A program made the position numbers and the translations under genes. Shown here piece by piece: positions 9,132 to 20,775 of a stretch of DNA of 64,000 nt. The DNA is taken from assembly GCF_002860205.1 (NCBI RefSeq), contig NZ_PGVB01000034.1, positions 62,001-126,000 of the forward strand, in the 5' to 3' direction. The notes beneath the pieces are model-generated. The model made no database searches. It was not told the origin of the DNA and worked only from the letters and a program-made list of their open reading frames with translations. Source of the DNA: Bacillus sp. T33-2 (lineage in GTDB: Bacteria; Bacillota; Bacilli; Bacillales; Cytobacillaceae). The stretch's first letter is position 1, and each line of letters opens with the position of its first letter.

Positions 9132-9789
9132 CTATACATCAATGGTTAAATGGGACCAGTTAATTGCGGCAACTCGTGAAACGATTTATATGACATCTAT
9201 TTCTGTGCTTGCCACCTTCATTTTGGGGCTGTTGCTTGGCTTGTTGCTTTTTTTGACTGACAAAGGCAATCTATGGGAAAACAGGCCGGTCAACTTGGTG
9301 GTCGCCGGTTTTGTTAATATATTCCGGTCCATTCCTTTCATCATTTTGATTGTGTTGCTGATTCCATTCACAAAATTAATGCTGGGCACCATGCTCGGGG
9401 CAAATGCTGCATTGCCGGCGCTCATCATTGGGGCCGCTCCATTTTATGCGCGGATGGTCCAAATAGCACTAAGGGAAATTGACAAGGGAGTCATCGAGGC
9501 ATCGCAATCGATGGGGGCCACACACAGCCATATCATTTTTAAAGTGTTGATACCTGAATCCCTGCCGGCATTAATTTCAGGCATTACGGTCACAGCGATT
9601 TCGCTAGTAAGCTTTACTGCAATGGCTGGGGTGATAGGAGCTGGGGGGCTTGGCCATTTTGCTTATCTTGAAGGCTTCCAGCGCAACAACCCATTTGTAA
9701 CCTTGGTTGCGACAATCGCTATATTAATTCTGGTATTTATTATCCAAGTAATTGGAGATTATTTTACAAACAAAACCGACAAACGGTAA
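9124..9789 (+). CDS. metP: methionine ABC transporter permease
   Basis: 221-residue membrane permease of the MetI/MetP family with about five hydrophobic segments. The cytoplasmic EAA-type loop (EASQSMGATHSHIIFKVLIPES, about residues 120-142) docks to MetN. It starts inside the 3' end of metN and ends 18 bases before metQ, so the three are translated as one unit. Confidence 0.95.
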   Translation: MADYTSMVKWDQLIAATRETIYMTSISVLATFILGLLLGLLLFLTDKGNLWENRPVNLVVAGFVNIFRSIPFIILIVLLIPFTKLMLGTMLGANAALPALIIGAAPFYARMVQIALREIDKGVIEASQSMGATHSHIIFKVLIPESLPALISGITVTAISLVSFTAMAGVIGAGGLGHFAYLEGFQRNNPFVTLVATIAILILVFIIQVIGDYFTNKTDKR

Positions 9790-9807
9790 CCGGAGGAGAA
9801 AGAGAAA

Positions 9808-10647
9808 ATGATAAAAAAGGCTTTTGGTTTTATTGTAGTTGCTTTATTGGCATTGACACTCGCTGCATGCGGCGGCGGGGAGAAGAGTGAAAAAGCTTCA
9901 AATGAAGGTTCAGACAGCAAAAAATTGGTAGTTGGCGCATCAGCTGTACCGCATGCCGAAGTTCTTGAAGAAGCAAAACCGTTGTTGAAAGAAAAAGGAA
10001 TTGATCTTGAGGTTAAAGTTTTTACAGATTACGTCCTTCCAAATGTCGCGTTAAAGGATAAAGAGCTTGATGCTAACTATTTCCAGACTCCAGGCTACCT
10101 TAAGCTTCAGATGGAAGAAAACAAAGATTTTGACTTTGTCAGCATCGGTGAAATCCACCAGGAACCAATCGGGATTTACTCTAAAAAATATGATAGCCTG
10201 AAGGATCTTCCAAAAGGTGCAAAAATCATCATGAGTGATTCATTCAGCGACCACGGCCGTATTCTGCCTATCTTTGAGAAAGAAGGCGTAATCAAGCTTA
10301 AGGAAGGTGTGGGCGCCAATGCACGAGTGGAGGACATTGTTGAAAATCCGAAGGACCTGGATTTCTCAACCTTGATTGAAGCAAGACTATTGGCTTCATC
10401 CTTTGAAAACGGTGAAGGTGACGCCGTTGCTATCAATACCAATTATGCGTTAGAAGGCGGAATCAACATCAAAGAAGACGGAGTCGCATTCGAAGGCAGT
10501 GACGTTGTTCCAGCGAACCTGGTCGTAGTACGCTCCGATGATAAAGACCGTGAAGAGCTGAAAACGCTAGTTGAAGTTCTTAAATCTGAAGAAATTCAAA
10601 AATTCATCGAAGAAAAATATCAAGGTGCAGTTTTATCAGTACAATAA
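9808..10647 (+). CDS. metQ: methionine-binding lipoprotein
   Basis: 279-residue solute-binding lipoprotein of the NlpA/MetQ family. The N-terminal hydrophobic signal ends in the lipobox LAAC with the lipidated Cys at 21, followed by a Gly/Ser/Lys-rich linker. The mature domain carries the family features VPHAEVLE and NANYFQTPGY-like DANYFQTPGY. It captures methionine outside the membrane for MetNP. The gene follows metP with a GGAGGAGA site. Confidence 0.96.
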   Translation: MIKKAFGFIVVALLALTLAACGGGEKSEKASNEGSDSKKLVVGASAVPHAEVLEEAKPLLKEKGIDLEVKVFTDYVLPNVALKDKELDANYFQTPGYLKLQMEENKDFDFVSIGEIHQEPIGIYSKKYDSLKDLPKGAKIIMSDSFSDHGRILPIFEKEGVIKLKEGVGANARVEDIVENPKDLDFSTLIEARLLASSFENGEGDAVAINTNYALEGGINIKEDGVAFEGSDVVPANLVVVRSDDKDREELKTLVEVLKSEEIQKFIEEKYQGAVLSVQ

Positions 10648-10689
10648 TGCTGTCAGGCCACTGACTATCATACTGTGAACTTGCATGGA

Positions 10690-10732
10690 CAGCCTGAGTT
10701 GGTGTACGAGACAAACTCAGGCTGTTTTTTTA
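10690..10732 (+). terminator. terminator after metQ
   Basis: CAGCCTGAGTT pairs with AACTCAGGCTG around a 12-base loop, followed by TTTTTTT. Confidence 0.9.
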
Positions 10733-10892
10733 AATTTTCGTCATTCCACAGTACCCGTTTCTGTGGAATCGTTATTTTACATGCCAAACATTATAAAACG
10801 TATCTTTTCGATGAAATCCATGATTGGGATCTATTCGTTGACAAACCATCAGGGTATAATCCGTTCCTAAGTAACGCTATTTTGACCAGGAA

Positions 10893-11168
10893 GGCTGATT
10901 CGTCATCTAGCCGGATTCTAGGTGACGCAAACAGGTTGAGGTGTGCTAGTTCGGTCATCTACCCGGATTCTGGGTGACACACATGTTGAGGAGAGTTCTT
11001 TTGGTCAACTAGCCGGGTTCTATGTGACGCAACCAGGTTGAGGAGAGCTCTTTCGGTGGTGTAGCCAGGTTCTAGGCGACGTAAAAAGCTAGTGGCAGGC
11101 TAGTTCGGATACCTAGCCGGGTTCTACGTGACACAAACAGGTAGCAGTGGGCTGATTCGCTATTCTAG
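10893..11168. repeat. degenerate tandem repeat, about 52-bp period
   Basis: Five direct copies of a unit centred on CTAGCCGGGTTCTAGGTGAC start near 10907, 10959, 11009, 11061 and 11113 (spacings 52, 50, 52, 52). Each is followed by CGCAAACAGGTTGAGG-like sequence and GCTAGTTCGGTCA-like sequence. A partial sixth copy begins at about 11151. There is no spacer, so this is not a CRISPR array. It lies between the metQ terminator and yurZ and codes for nothing evident. Confidence 0.85.
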
Positions 11169-11475
11169 GAGTGTCTGACGGGGGAGGCAATGACACCGGC
11201 AATGGTTTTATGCGACAAATGTGGCGGAAAAATATACCTTGGAGTATTTATAAAGGAGTACATAGGAAAGAATTCACAATTTCGGATGTTCTGTGAACGC
11301 AAAGTAACCCGGCGGTTTTTGTCCGGTTTTTCTTATTTATACCGTCGATGTGGTTACCGGTTTAGGCCTCCATCGCAAAATTGTACAAATTCAGACCGCT
11401 CTGTCAAGCATGAGAATATATCTGCAGCGATTCAAACATACTAACCATGAAAAAATTGAAATGGAGTGTGTTTTA
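11169..11475. other. stretch between tandem repeat and yurZ
   Basis: About 300 bases. An ATG at 11190 follows GGGGGAGG and begins a frame with a CDKCGG motif, but the rest has no protein-like pattern. A CCGGCGGTTTTTGTCCGGTTTTTC stretch near 11310-11340 could be a weak hairpin. The yurZ promoter is expected near the end, but I cannot place it firmly. Confidence 0.3.
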
Positions 11476-11847
11476 ATGGAACACCAATATGAACCTCGCA
11501 ATTCAACTGAAGCAGCCCTTCGTGATTATAAAATGGGATTGGGGATGTTCACGCAAAGAATGCCAGACCTTGCCGAACATTATAATGCGTTTACGGAAGC
11601 CTGCTTTAAGGAAGGGGCGCTTTCGCAGCGGGACAAACAGCTGATTGCCCTTGGAATCTCCCTGTATTCCCAGGATGAGTACTGCATTATTTACCATTTG
11701 AAAGGCTGCCTTGACCATGGGGCAACCGAGGAACAAATCCTTGAAGCTGTGGGCGTAACAGCTGCTTTTGGCGGAGGTGCCGCCATGAGCCAGGCAGTGA
11801 CTCTTGTCCAGGAAGCGCTGCAGGAATTGAACCAGATGACCCAGTGA
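11476..11847 (+). CDS. yurZ: carboxymuconolactone decarboxylase-family protein YurZ
   Basis: 123-residue all-helical protein of the CMD/AhpD-like family. The family core is DKQLIALGISLY, then the segment with Cys, His and Cys (CIIYHLKGCLDHGAT), then the helix AVGVTAAFGGG. The spacing of Cys and His is unlike the canonical AhpD CxxCxxxH motif, so peroxidase activity should not be assumed. The start at 11476 (MEHQYEPRN) follows GGAG. An upstream extension of the frame to 11350 has no protein-like character. It precedes the suf operon, as in B. subtilis. Confidence 0.8.
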   Translation: MEHQYEPRNSTEAALRDYKMGLGMFTQRMPDLAEHYNAFTEACFKEGALSQRDKQLIALGISLYSQDEYCIIYHLKGCLDHGATEEQILEAVGVTAAFGGGAAMSQAVTLVQEALQELNQMTQ

Positions 11848-11881
11848 TAACATTCCTGAGCATTTGAAAGGAATTTTGAGA

Positions 11882-11948
11882 ATCGCCAAGGATTCCAGGG
11901 GTGATGTATTTGTATGGCTTTATATCCATAAATTGGCGGTTTTTTCAG
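11882..11948 (+). terminator. possible terminator after yurZ
   Basis: GCCAA and TTGGC arms enclose an inner ATGG...CCAT hairpin and are followed by GGTTTTTTC. The structure is branched, so confidence is moderate. Confidence 0.4.
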
Positions 11949-12026
11949 CTTTGCGGGGGGTAAAGGGTGAGTGTTAACATTGCACTATCAAAAGCCGTAG
12001 CCAGCGGCAAACTGAAAGGATGATTC

Positions 12027-12215
12027 ATTATCAGTCCACTTCACCTGAATTATACCTCGGAAATGGAAAAAGCCATGCACTGTGCACACCGTGTTGGATA
12101 TGAAGTTTACTGCCAGAAGCATGAGGTAAGGATGAAAGTTGAACAAAGACGAGAAAAGGATTATTTGCAAAGCCAGAGGCTGATCGCAGACCTCGATCGG
12201 AAAATACATTCATAA
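12027..12215 (+). CDS. small basic protein, possible ATT start
   Basis: A 62-codon frame that looks coding: after an in-frame stop at 12021 it runs ISPLHLNYTSEMEKAMHCAHR and on to a charged helical C-terminus rich in Lys, Arg, Glu and Gln. The only ribosome-binding-like site (AAAGGA, 12015-12020) is correctly spaced for the ATT at 12027. The first ATG (12063, 50 codons) has no good site. I do not recognise the family. It stands alone between yurZ and the suf promoter and is followed by a hairpin. An ordinary ATG start at 12063 remains possible. Confidence 0.5.
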   Translation: MISPLHLNYTSEMEKAMHCAHRVGYEVYCQKHEVRMKVEQRREKDYLQSQRLIADLDRKIHS

Positions 12216-12241
12216 GAAATGTTATATAGTTGCAGGATGCG

Positions 12242-12282
12242 GGGACCAGTGTCAAGTGAGCACTGGTTCCTTTGTGTTATCC
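12242..12282 (+). terminator. hairpin after the small ORF, before suf
   Basis: GGACCAGTG and CACTGGTTCC pair around TCAAGTGAG and are followed by TTTGTGTT, a fair terminator upstream of the suf promoter. Confidence 0.6.
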
Positions 12283-12443
12283 CAACCCCAATAAAAATTA
12301 CCTAGCCCAGCGCCAGTCTATATACATGATTCATTCATCGCTGGAAAAGATATAACAAGGATTTTATCGTTATTCTTGCTATGGATACGGAGTTATTTTA
12401 CGAAAACTTATCCCATTGTTTTAGAGTTGCTAACAAATTTAAT

Positions 12444-12480
12444 TTGTTATAAGATTGTAATGAGAATAAAATGAGAATAG
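12444..12480 (+). promoter_or_regulatory. suf operon promoter with direct repeats
   Basis: TTGTTA (12444-12449), a 17-base spacer and TAAAAT (12467-12472) form a good sigma-A promoter. A direct repeat TGAGAATA at 12461 and 12472, one helical turn apart, overlaps the -10 element and is a possible operator. Confidence 0.6.
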
Positions 12481-12537
12481 ATAAATTACCGTGATTTTAA
12501 CGGAATAAATCTTCTTTTATTGATGGAGGTAAATATT

Positions 12538-13323
12538 ATGGCAGGATCTGTATTATCAATTAAGGACCTTCATGTTGAGATTGAAGGCAAAGAAATACTG
12601 AAGGGCGTCGACCTTGAAGTAAAAGGCGGAGAGATCCATGCGATCATGGGTCCTAACGGAACCGGAAAATCCACTTTGTCATCTGCTATCATGGGGCATC
12701 CAAAGTATGAAGTAACAAGTGGCTCCATTACTCTTGACAGCGAGGACGTACTGGAAATGGAAGTAGACGAGCGGGCACGTGCAGGCTTGTTCCTTGCCAT
12801 GCAATACCCAAGTGAGATCAACGGTGTAACGAATGCCGATTTCTTGCGCTCAGCGATAAACAGTCGCCGGGACGAAGGAAATGAAATTTCTTTGATGAAA
12901 TTCATCCGCCAAATGGATCAGAAAATGGATCTGCTTGAAATGGACCAGGATATGGCCCAGCGTTATTTAAATGAAGGATTTTCAGGCGGTGAAAAGAAGC
13001 GCAATGAAATTCTTCAGCTGATGATGATTGAACCAAAAATCGCCATCCTTGACGAAATTGATTCAGGGCTTGATATTGACGCATTGAAAGTTGTTTCCAA
13101 AGGCATCAATGAGATGCGCGGGGAAGAGTTCGGATGTCTGATCATCACTCACTATCAGCGCCTGTTAAACTATATCACTCCTGACTTTGTCCATGTGATG
13201 ATGCAGGGGCGCATCGTAAAATCCGGCGGTCCTGAGCTTGCCCAGCGCCTGGAAGCTGAAGGATATGACTGGATTAAAAAAGAGCTTGGAATTGAAGACG
13301 AAACAGTCGGGCAAGAAGCGTAA
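12538..13323 (+). CDS. sufC: Fe-S cluster assembly ATPase SufC
   Basis: 261-residue ABC-type ATPase, soluble, partner of SufB and SufD in Fe-S cluster assembly. Walker A is GPNGTGKST (about residue 36), the signature FSGGEKKR (about 147) and Walker B IAILDEIDSGLD (about 170), the variant typical of SufC. The ATG at 12538 follows GATGGAGG; an in-frame TTG at 12520 is less likely. First gene of sufCDSUB, the essential Fe-S system of Bacillus. Confidence 0.97.
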   Translation: MAGSVLSIKDLHVEIEGKEILKGVDLEVKGGEIHAIMGPNGTGKSTLSSAIMGHPKYEVTSGSITLDSEDVLEMEVDERARAGLFLAMQYPSEINGVTNADFLRSAINSRRDEGNEISLMKFIRQMDQKMDLLEMDQDMAQRYLNEGFSGGEKKRNEILQLMMIEPKIAILDEIDSGLDIDALKVVSKGINEMRGEEFGCLIITHYQRLLNYITPDFVHVMMQGRIVKSGGPELAQRLEAEGYDWIKKELGIEDETVGQEA

Positions 13324-13340
13324 GCATTAGGGGGATCGCA

Positions 13341-16301
<2,961 letters not shown>

Positions 16302-16405
16302 TATGGAACAATTCCCCACGGAAATCGCTGCTATAACTTGTGGAACAATTATAAAAGCAGGAATGAGTCATTCGTTCCCCGCTAAATGAATGGAGGAATA
16401 CGACG

Positions 16406-17803
16406 ATGGCTAAAAAAATGCCTGAAATCGGTGATTATAAATATGGCTTTGCCGATAGAGACGTTTCCATCTTCCGGTCTAAACGCGGTTTAACCCGTGA
16501 AATCGTAGAAGAAATATCAAAGATGAAACAAGAGCCGCAATGGATGCTGGACTTCCGCCTGAAGTCCCTCGAGCATTTTTACAGCATGCCTATGCCGCAA
16601 TGGGGCGGAGACCTTGCTTCTTTAAACTTTGACGAGATTACGTACTATGTAAAGCCTTCTGAAAAAACAGAACGGTCTTGGGATGAAGTGCCTGAAGAAA
16701 TCAAGCAAACCTTTGATAAACTGGGCATTCCCGAAGCTGAACAAAAGTATTTGGCCGGGGTATCTGCCCAATATGAATCCGAGGTTGTTTATCATAACAT
16801 GCAGGAAGATCTTGAAGCACAGGGCATCGTGTTTAAAGATACCGATTCAGCCCTTAAGGAAAACGAGGATATTTTCCGCGAACATTGGGCGAAGGTAATC
16901 CCGCCGACTGATAACAAGTTTGCAGCTTTAAACTCGGCAGTATGGTCCGGAGGATCTTTCATCTATGTCCCTAAAGGGGTAAAAGTTGAAACTCCACTGC
17001 AGGCATATTTCCGAATCAACTCTGAAAACATGGGACAGTTTGAGCGTACACTGATCATCGTTGATGAAGGCGCACATGTCCACTATGTTGAAGGCTGTAC
17101 AGCACCAGTGTACACAACTAACTCACTCCACAGTGCAGTCGTTGAAATCATCATTAAAAAAGGCGCTTATTGCCGTTACACGACAATCCAAAACTGGGCG
17201 AACAATGTTTACAACCTCGTAACGAAGCGTGCTGTTTGTGAAGAAAACGCCACAATGGAATGGATTGACGGAAATATTGGTTCCAAGCTGACAATGAAGT
17301 ATCCTGCCGTCATTCTGAAAGGCGAAGGAGCGCGGGGCATGACCCTGTCCATTGCGATTGCAGGCAAAGGGCAGCACCAGGATGCAGGAGCAAAAATGAT
17401 GCACCTGGCGCCAAACACATCGTCCACGATTGTGTCCAAATCGATCTCCAAGCAGGGCGGCAAGGTAACGTACCGCGGCATCGTGCATTTTGGACGCAAA
17501 GCGGACGGCGCCCGTTCCAATATCGAGTGCGATACGTTAATCATGGATAACAAATCTACTTCAGATACTATTCCGTATAATGAAATTCTGAACGACAACA
17601 TTTCACTTGAGCACGAAGCAAAAGTGTCCAAGGTTTCCGAAGAACAGCTCTTCTACTTGATGAGCCGCGGAATTTCCGAGGAAGAAGCGACCGAAATGAT
17701 CGTCATGGGCTTTATCGAGCCATTCACGAAAGAACTGCCAATGGAATACGCAGTCGAAATGAACCGCCTGATCAAGTTCGAGATGGAAGGCAGTATCGGT
17801 TAA
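16406..17803 (+). CDS. sufB: Fe-S cluster assembly scaffold SufB
   Basis: 465-residue core scaffold of SufBCD. The β-helix region includes [19 protein letters not shown] (about residues 365-383) and [19 protein letters not shown] near the C-terminus. A 104-base gap separates it from sufU, but no terminator is seen there. The ATG at 16406 follows GGAGGAA. A terminator follows directly, closing the operon. Confidence 0.97.
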   Translation: MAKKMPEIGDYKYGFADRDVSIFRSKRGLTREIVEEISKMKQEPQWMLDFRLKSLEHFYSMPMPQWGGDLASLNFDEITYYVKPSEKTERSWDEVPEEIKQTFDKLGIPEAEQKYLAGVSAQYESEVVYHNMQEDLEAQGIVFKDTDSALKENEDIFREHWAKVIPPTDNKFAALNSAVWSGGSFIYVPKGVKVETPLQAYFRINSENMGQFERTLIIVDEGAHVHYVEGCTAPVYTTNSLHSAVVEIIIKKGAYCRYTTIQNWANNVYNLVTKRAVCEENATMEWIDGNIGSKLTMKYPAVILKGEGARGMTLSIAIAGKGQHQDAGAKMMHLAPNTSSTIVSKSISKQGGKVTYRGIVHFGRKADGARSNIECDTLIMDNKSTSDTIPYNEILNDNISLEHEAKVSKVSEEQLFYLMSRGISEEEATEMIVMGFIEPFTKELPMEYAVEMNRLIKFEMEGSIG

Positions 17804-17812
17804 TAGCTGCAA

Positions 17813-17849
17813 CAAAAATCCGTCTGCTATGAGCAGGCGGATTTTTTCT
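17813..17849 (+). terminator. terminator of the suf operon
   Basis: AAAAATCCGTCTGCT and AGCAGGCGGATTTTTT form a long stem with a TATG loop and a U-run. Confidence 0.9.
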
Positions 17850-17939
17850 GCATGTTTTGATTAAACTCATTTTGGGGAATTATTTTAAACAGTCCTTATC
17901 AGTACGCGTATGCTAAGATTGTGGTATGGAGGTGGACGG

Positions 17940-18788
17940 ATGATCACCATTGGTTTGACTGGCTGGGGAGACCATGACAGCCTGCATGGGAGCAAGGTAG
18001 CCCCGCGCGACAAATTGAAGGAGTATGCCAGCTTTTTTCCCACGGTTGAGGTAGATGCCTCTTTTTATGCGATTCAGCCAAAGCGGAATTCCTCCAAATG
18101 GATCGGGGAGACACCGGAATCGTTTCAATTTATAGTGAAGGCATACCAGGGGATGACCGGACACCAGCGCGGTGAAATTCCTTTTAACGACAAAGCTGAA
18201 ATGTTCTCTGCCTTTAAAGATTCGCTGGCACCGTATATTGAGGCCAACAAGCTGGCAATGGCATTATTTCAATTCCCGCCATGGTTTGATTGCCAACGAG
18301 AAAACGTCGAATATCTCCGCTGGTGCCGGGATCAGATGGGGGATTTGCCATGTGCGCTTGAATTCAGGAACCAGTCGTGGTTTGCCGGTGAAATGAAGGA
18401 AAAGACTGTGGAATTCATGAAACGGGAAAAATGGATTCACAGTATTTGTGACGAACCACAGGCAGGCGTTGGGTCTGTACCGACTGTGCTGCAAGCGACA
18501 ACTGAGGATAAGGTCCTTGTCCGTTTCCACGGCCGGAACACACATGGGTGGAATAAGCAAGGCGGGGGCCAGAATTGGCGTGAAGTCCGCTATCTTTACC
18601 GGTATAACCGGGAGGAACTGCAGGAGTGGGCTGTTAACTTAAAAAAACTTGAAGAGCAATGTGAACATGTTTTTGCTGTTTTCAATAATAATTCAGGCGG
18701 AGACGCAGCAGATAACGCCCAGCAGATGCTGGGAATTCTGGATATCGATTACTCCGGTCTTGCACCGAGGCAGCTGGATTTATTTTAG
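17940..18788 (+). CDS. yunF: DUF72 family protein YunF
   Basis: 282-residue DUF72 protein with a TIM-barrel-like fold by family knowledge. Characteristic segments are the N-terminal GLTGWGDH, FYAIQPKRNSSKW and the late VRFHGRN. The biochemical function of the family is not established. The ATG at 17940 follows GGAGGTGG; the frame is open upstream to 17910. The yun gene order after suf is conserved in Bacillus. Confidence 0.85.
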   Translation: MITIGLTGWGDHDSLHGSKVAPRDKLKEYASFFPTVEVDASFYAIQPKRNSSKWIGETPESFQFIVKAYQGMTGHQRGEIPFNDKAEMFSAFKDSLAPYIEANKLAMALFQFPPWFDCQRENVEYLRWCRDQMGDLPCALEFRNQSWFAGEMKEKTVEFMKREKWIHSICDEPQAGVGSVPTVLQATTEDKVLVRFHGRNTHGWNKQGGGQNWREVRYLYRYNREELQEWAVNLKKLEEQCEHVFAVFNNNSGGDAADNAQQMLGILDIDYSGLAPRQLDLF

Positions 18789-18833
18789 CATAGCGGCAAA
18801 CAGACTTGAGGTAGTGAAAGAGGATTGAGGAAA

Positions 18834-20216
18834 ATGGAGATTCTCCATATTTACCATACGAATGATTTGCACAGCCATTTTGAACATTGGCCCACAATAT
18901 CAAGTTTACTGACAGAACGAAGAAAATGGCACGAACAAGCAGGTGATGAGGTTCTGGTATTTGATATCGGGGACCACATGGACAGGTGGCACCCTTTTTC
19001 GGATGCGACAAGAGGCAAAGGGAATTGCCGGCTGCTTAATGAAGCAGGCTATGATGCTGTCACCATCGGCAATAATGAGGGGATTACACTTTCATACGAA
19101 GACCTGGACATCATGTATGAGAAGGCAAACTTCAAAGTGCTGGCAGCTAATCTGTACCGGCAAGACGGAAAGAGGCCGGAATGGGCAATTCCTTCTGCAA
19201 TGTACATAACCAGGACGGGCACTCGAATTGGCGTAATCGGGCTCACAGTTTTTTTCGAGCACTTTTATGAATTGCTGGGATGGAAATTAACAGAACCGTT
19301 TAATGAGCTGAAAAACGTCCTTAAGGAACTAAGGGGAAAAACGGATATCATTATCCTGCTGTCCCATCTTGGGATTCATGACGATGAGGCAATTGCAAGG
19401 CACTTTCCGGAAATCGACGTCATCCTCGGAGGCCATACACATCATCTCCTTCATGAAGGGAAGGAGATTGGCAACTGCCTCCTTGCAGCTGCTGGGAAAC
19501 ATGGATTATTTGCCGGGCACATAACACTGGCAATTGATACAGGAACAAAGAAACTAGCTGGCAAGAAGGCCATATTATATGACGTGAATGATCTGCCCGC
19601 TCCCATGGATGAAAAGGAGCAGATTGACCGGCTATACTCTGCCGGTAAATCATTGCTTGAAGATTCGGTAATTAATCTGCCGATAGCTCTCCCGGCGGAC
19701 CATTTCAAAGATTCACGCCTGACCGGACTGCTATGCCAAGGGCTTAAGCAATGGTGCGATGCAGATTGTGCACTGGTGAACGCAGGATTGCTGCTGGATG
19801 GTCTCCCGGCAGGGACAGTCACACATTTCGATTTGCTTTCAATCTGCCCTCATCCAATCAACCCCTGCACAGTGGAACTGACGGGAGCCGAATTAAAGGA
19901 GGTCCTCCTTCAATCCCGCGACGAAAAATGGCCCCATATGCAAATAAAAGGGCTCGGCTTCAGGGGAACCGTCATGGGCAAGATGATATATGACGGCATC
20001 GAATTCAAACGGGAGCTTCCCGCAGCTGAGGGAATCAATATTATGGGCGCTCCTCTTGATATTGAAAAGAGGTATAAACTGGCAATACCTGACATGTTTA
20101 CGTTTGGGCGCTTTTTCCCTGAAATTTTCCGGGCCAAAAAGAAACATTATTGGTTCCCGGAATTTTTGCGGGATGTACTCAAGTGGAAAATCCTACAGGA
20201 ATTCGGGGAAGGTTAA
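18834..20216 (+). CDS. yunD: metallophosphoesterase, 5'-nucleotidase family (YunD)
   Basis: 460-residue cytoplasmic enzyme of the 5'-nucleotidase/UshA type, without a signal peptide. Metal-ligand motifs are in order: YHTNDLHSH (about residue 8), DIGDHMD (about 46), GNNEG (about 77), LSHLG (about 180) and GGHTHH (about 203). The C-terminal nucleotidase domain carries the substrate-binding segment. It probably hydrolyses a nucleotide or nucleotide-sugar; the substrate cannot be set from sequence. I prefer the ATG at 18834 to a TTG at 18825. Confidence 0.85.
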   Translation: MEILHIYHTNDLHSHFEHWPTISSLLTERRKWHEQAGDEVLVFDIGDHMDRWHPFSDATRGKGNCRLLNEAGYDAVTIGNNEGITLSYEDLDIMYEKANFKVLAANLYRQDGKRPEWAIPSAMYITRTGTRIGVIGLTVFFEHFYELLGWKLTEPFNELKNVLKELRGKTDIIILLSHLGIHDDEAIARHFPEIDVILGGHTHHLLHEGKEIGNCLLAAAGKHGLFAGHITLAIDTGTKKLAGKKAILYDVNDLPAPMDEKEQIDRLYSAGKSLLEDSVINLPIALPADHFKDSRLTGLLCQGLKQWCDADCALVNAGLLLDGLPAGTVTHFDLLSICPHPINPCTVELTGAELKEVLLQSRDEKWPHMQIKGLGFRGTVMGKMIYDGIEFKRELPAAEGINIMGAPLDIEKRYKLAIPDMFTFGRFFPEIFRAKKKHYWFPEFLRDVLKWKILQEFGEG

Positions 20217-20273
20217 AAAATATCACGATTTCTCCTTTCATGACATAAATTGTAATGGAAGGAGTGATGGCCA

Positions 20274-20576
20274 ATGATCGAAATGTCGCCGCTTCAGCTT
20301 AACGGCCATACATTTTTGAGCATAACTGTAAGGCTGCCAAAGACAAACTTGCTTGTCATTACAAGTGAAAAAGGATATATCATGTGCGGGGCTCTGGATG
20401 TTGCTTTATTAAATGAAAAACTGAAGGACCGGAAAGTGATCGCAGGCAGGGCTGTCGGTGTCAAAACGATTGACGAACTGCTTCATGCCCCGCTGGAGTC
20501 TGTCACCTGCGAGGCTCAAAACAGAGGCATATTTAAAGGGATGGCAGGCTCGGAAGCATTGATGAAAATGATTTAA
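20274..20576 (+). CDS. yunC: DUF1805 family protein YunC
   Basis: 100-residue DUF1805 protein, similar to YunC of B. subtilis. It has the core GYIMCGALDVALLNEKL and a second conserved segment AGRAVGVKTIDELL. Function unknown. The ATG at 20274 follows GGAAGGAG. It is followed by a clear terminator. Confidence 0.85.
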   Translation: MIEMSPLQLNGHTFLSITVRLPKTNLLVITSEKGYIMCGALDVALLNEKLKDRKVIAGRAVGVKTIDELLHAPLESVTCEAQNRGIFKGMAGSEALMKMI

Positions 20577-20584
20577 AAAATTGA

Positions 20585-20611
20585 AAGCAGCCCAGGCTGC
20601 TGTTTTTTTGT
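20585..20611 (+). terminator. terminator after yunC
   Basis: AGCAGCC/GGCTGCT stem followed by GTTTTTTTG. Confidence 0.85.
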
Positions 20612-20775
20612 ATTTAACGTGAATGAACTGTTAATCGCTGGATCTCGATGCTAAGTGTAACGTCTTTTTTAATTGTTCCTCATTTTTTGTCCTGTGATAT
20701 AATAAAATTGAAAAATATGTCGCATTATGTAATATTTTCTTGCAAAATAAATTTTAAAAAAAGCAGGAGAGAACA

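Noticed and set aside
10893-11168. Possible CRISPR array
   Set aside because: The whole 52-base unit repeats, with decay throughout; there are no invariant repeats separated by unique spacers, and no cas genes.
11190-11444. 84-codon ORF after the 52-bp repeat, beginning with a CxxC motif and a ribosome-like site
   Set aside because: Beyond the first 20 residues the composition is not protein-like, it runs over a hairpin-like segment and it overlaps nothing recognisable.
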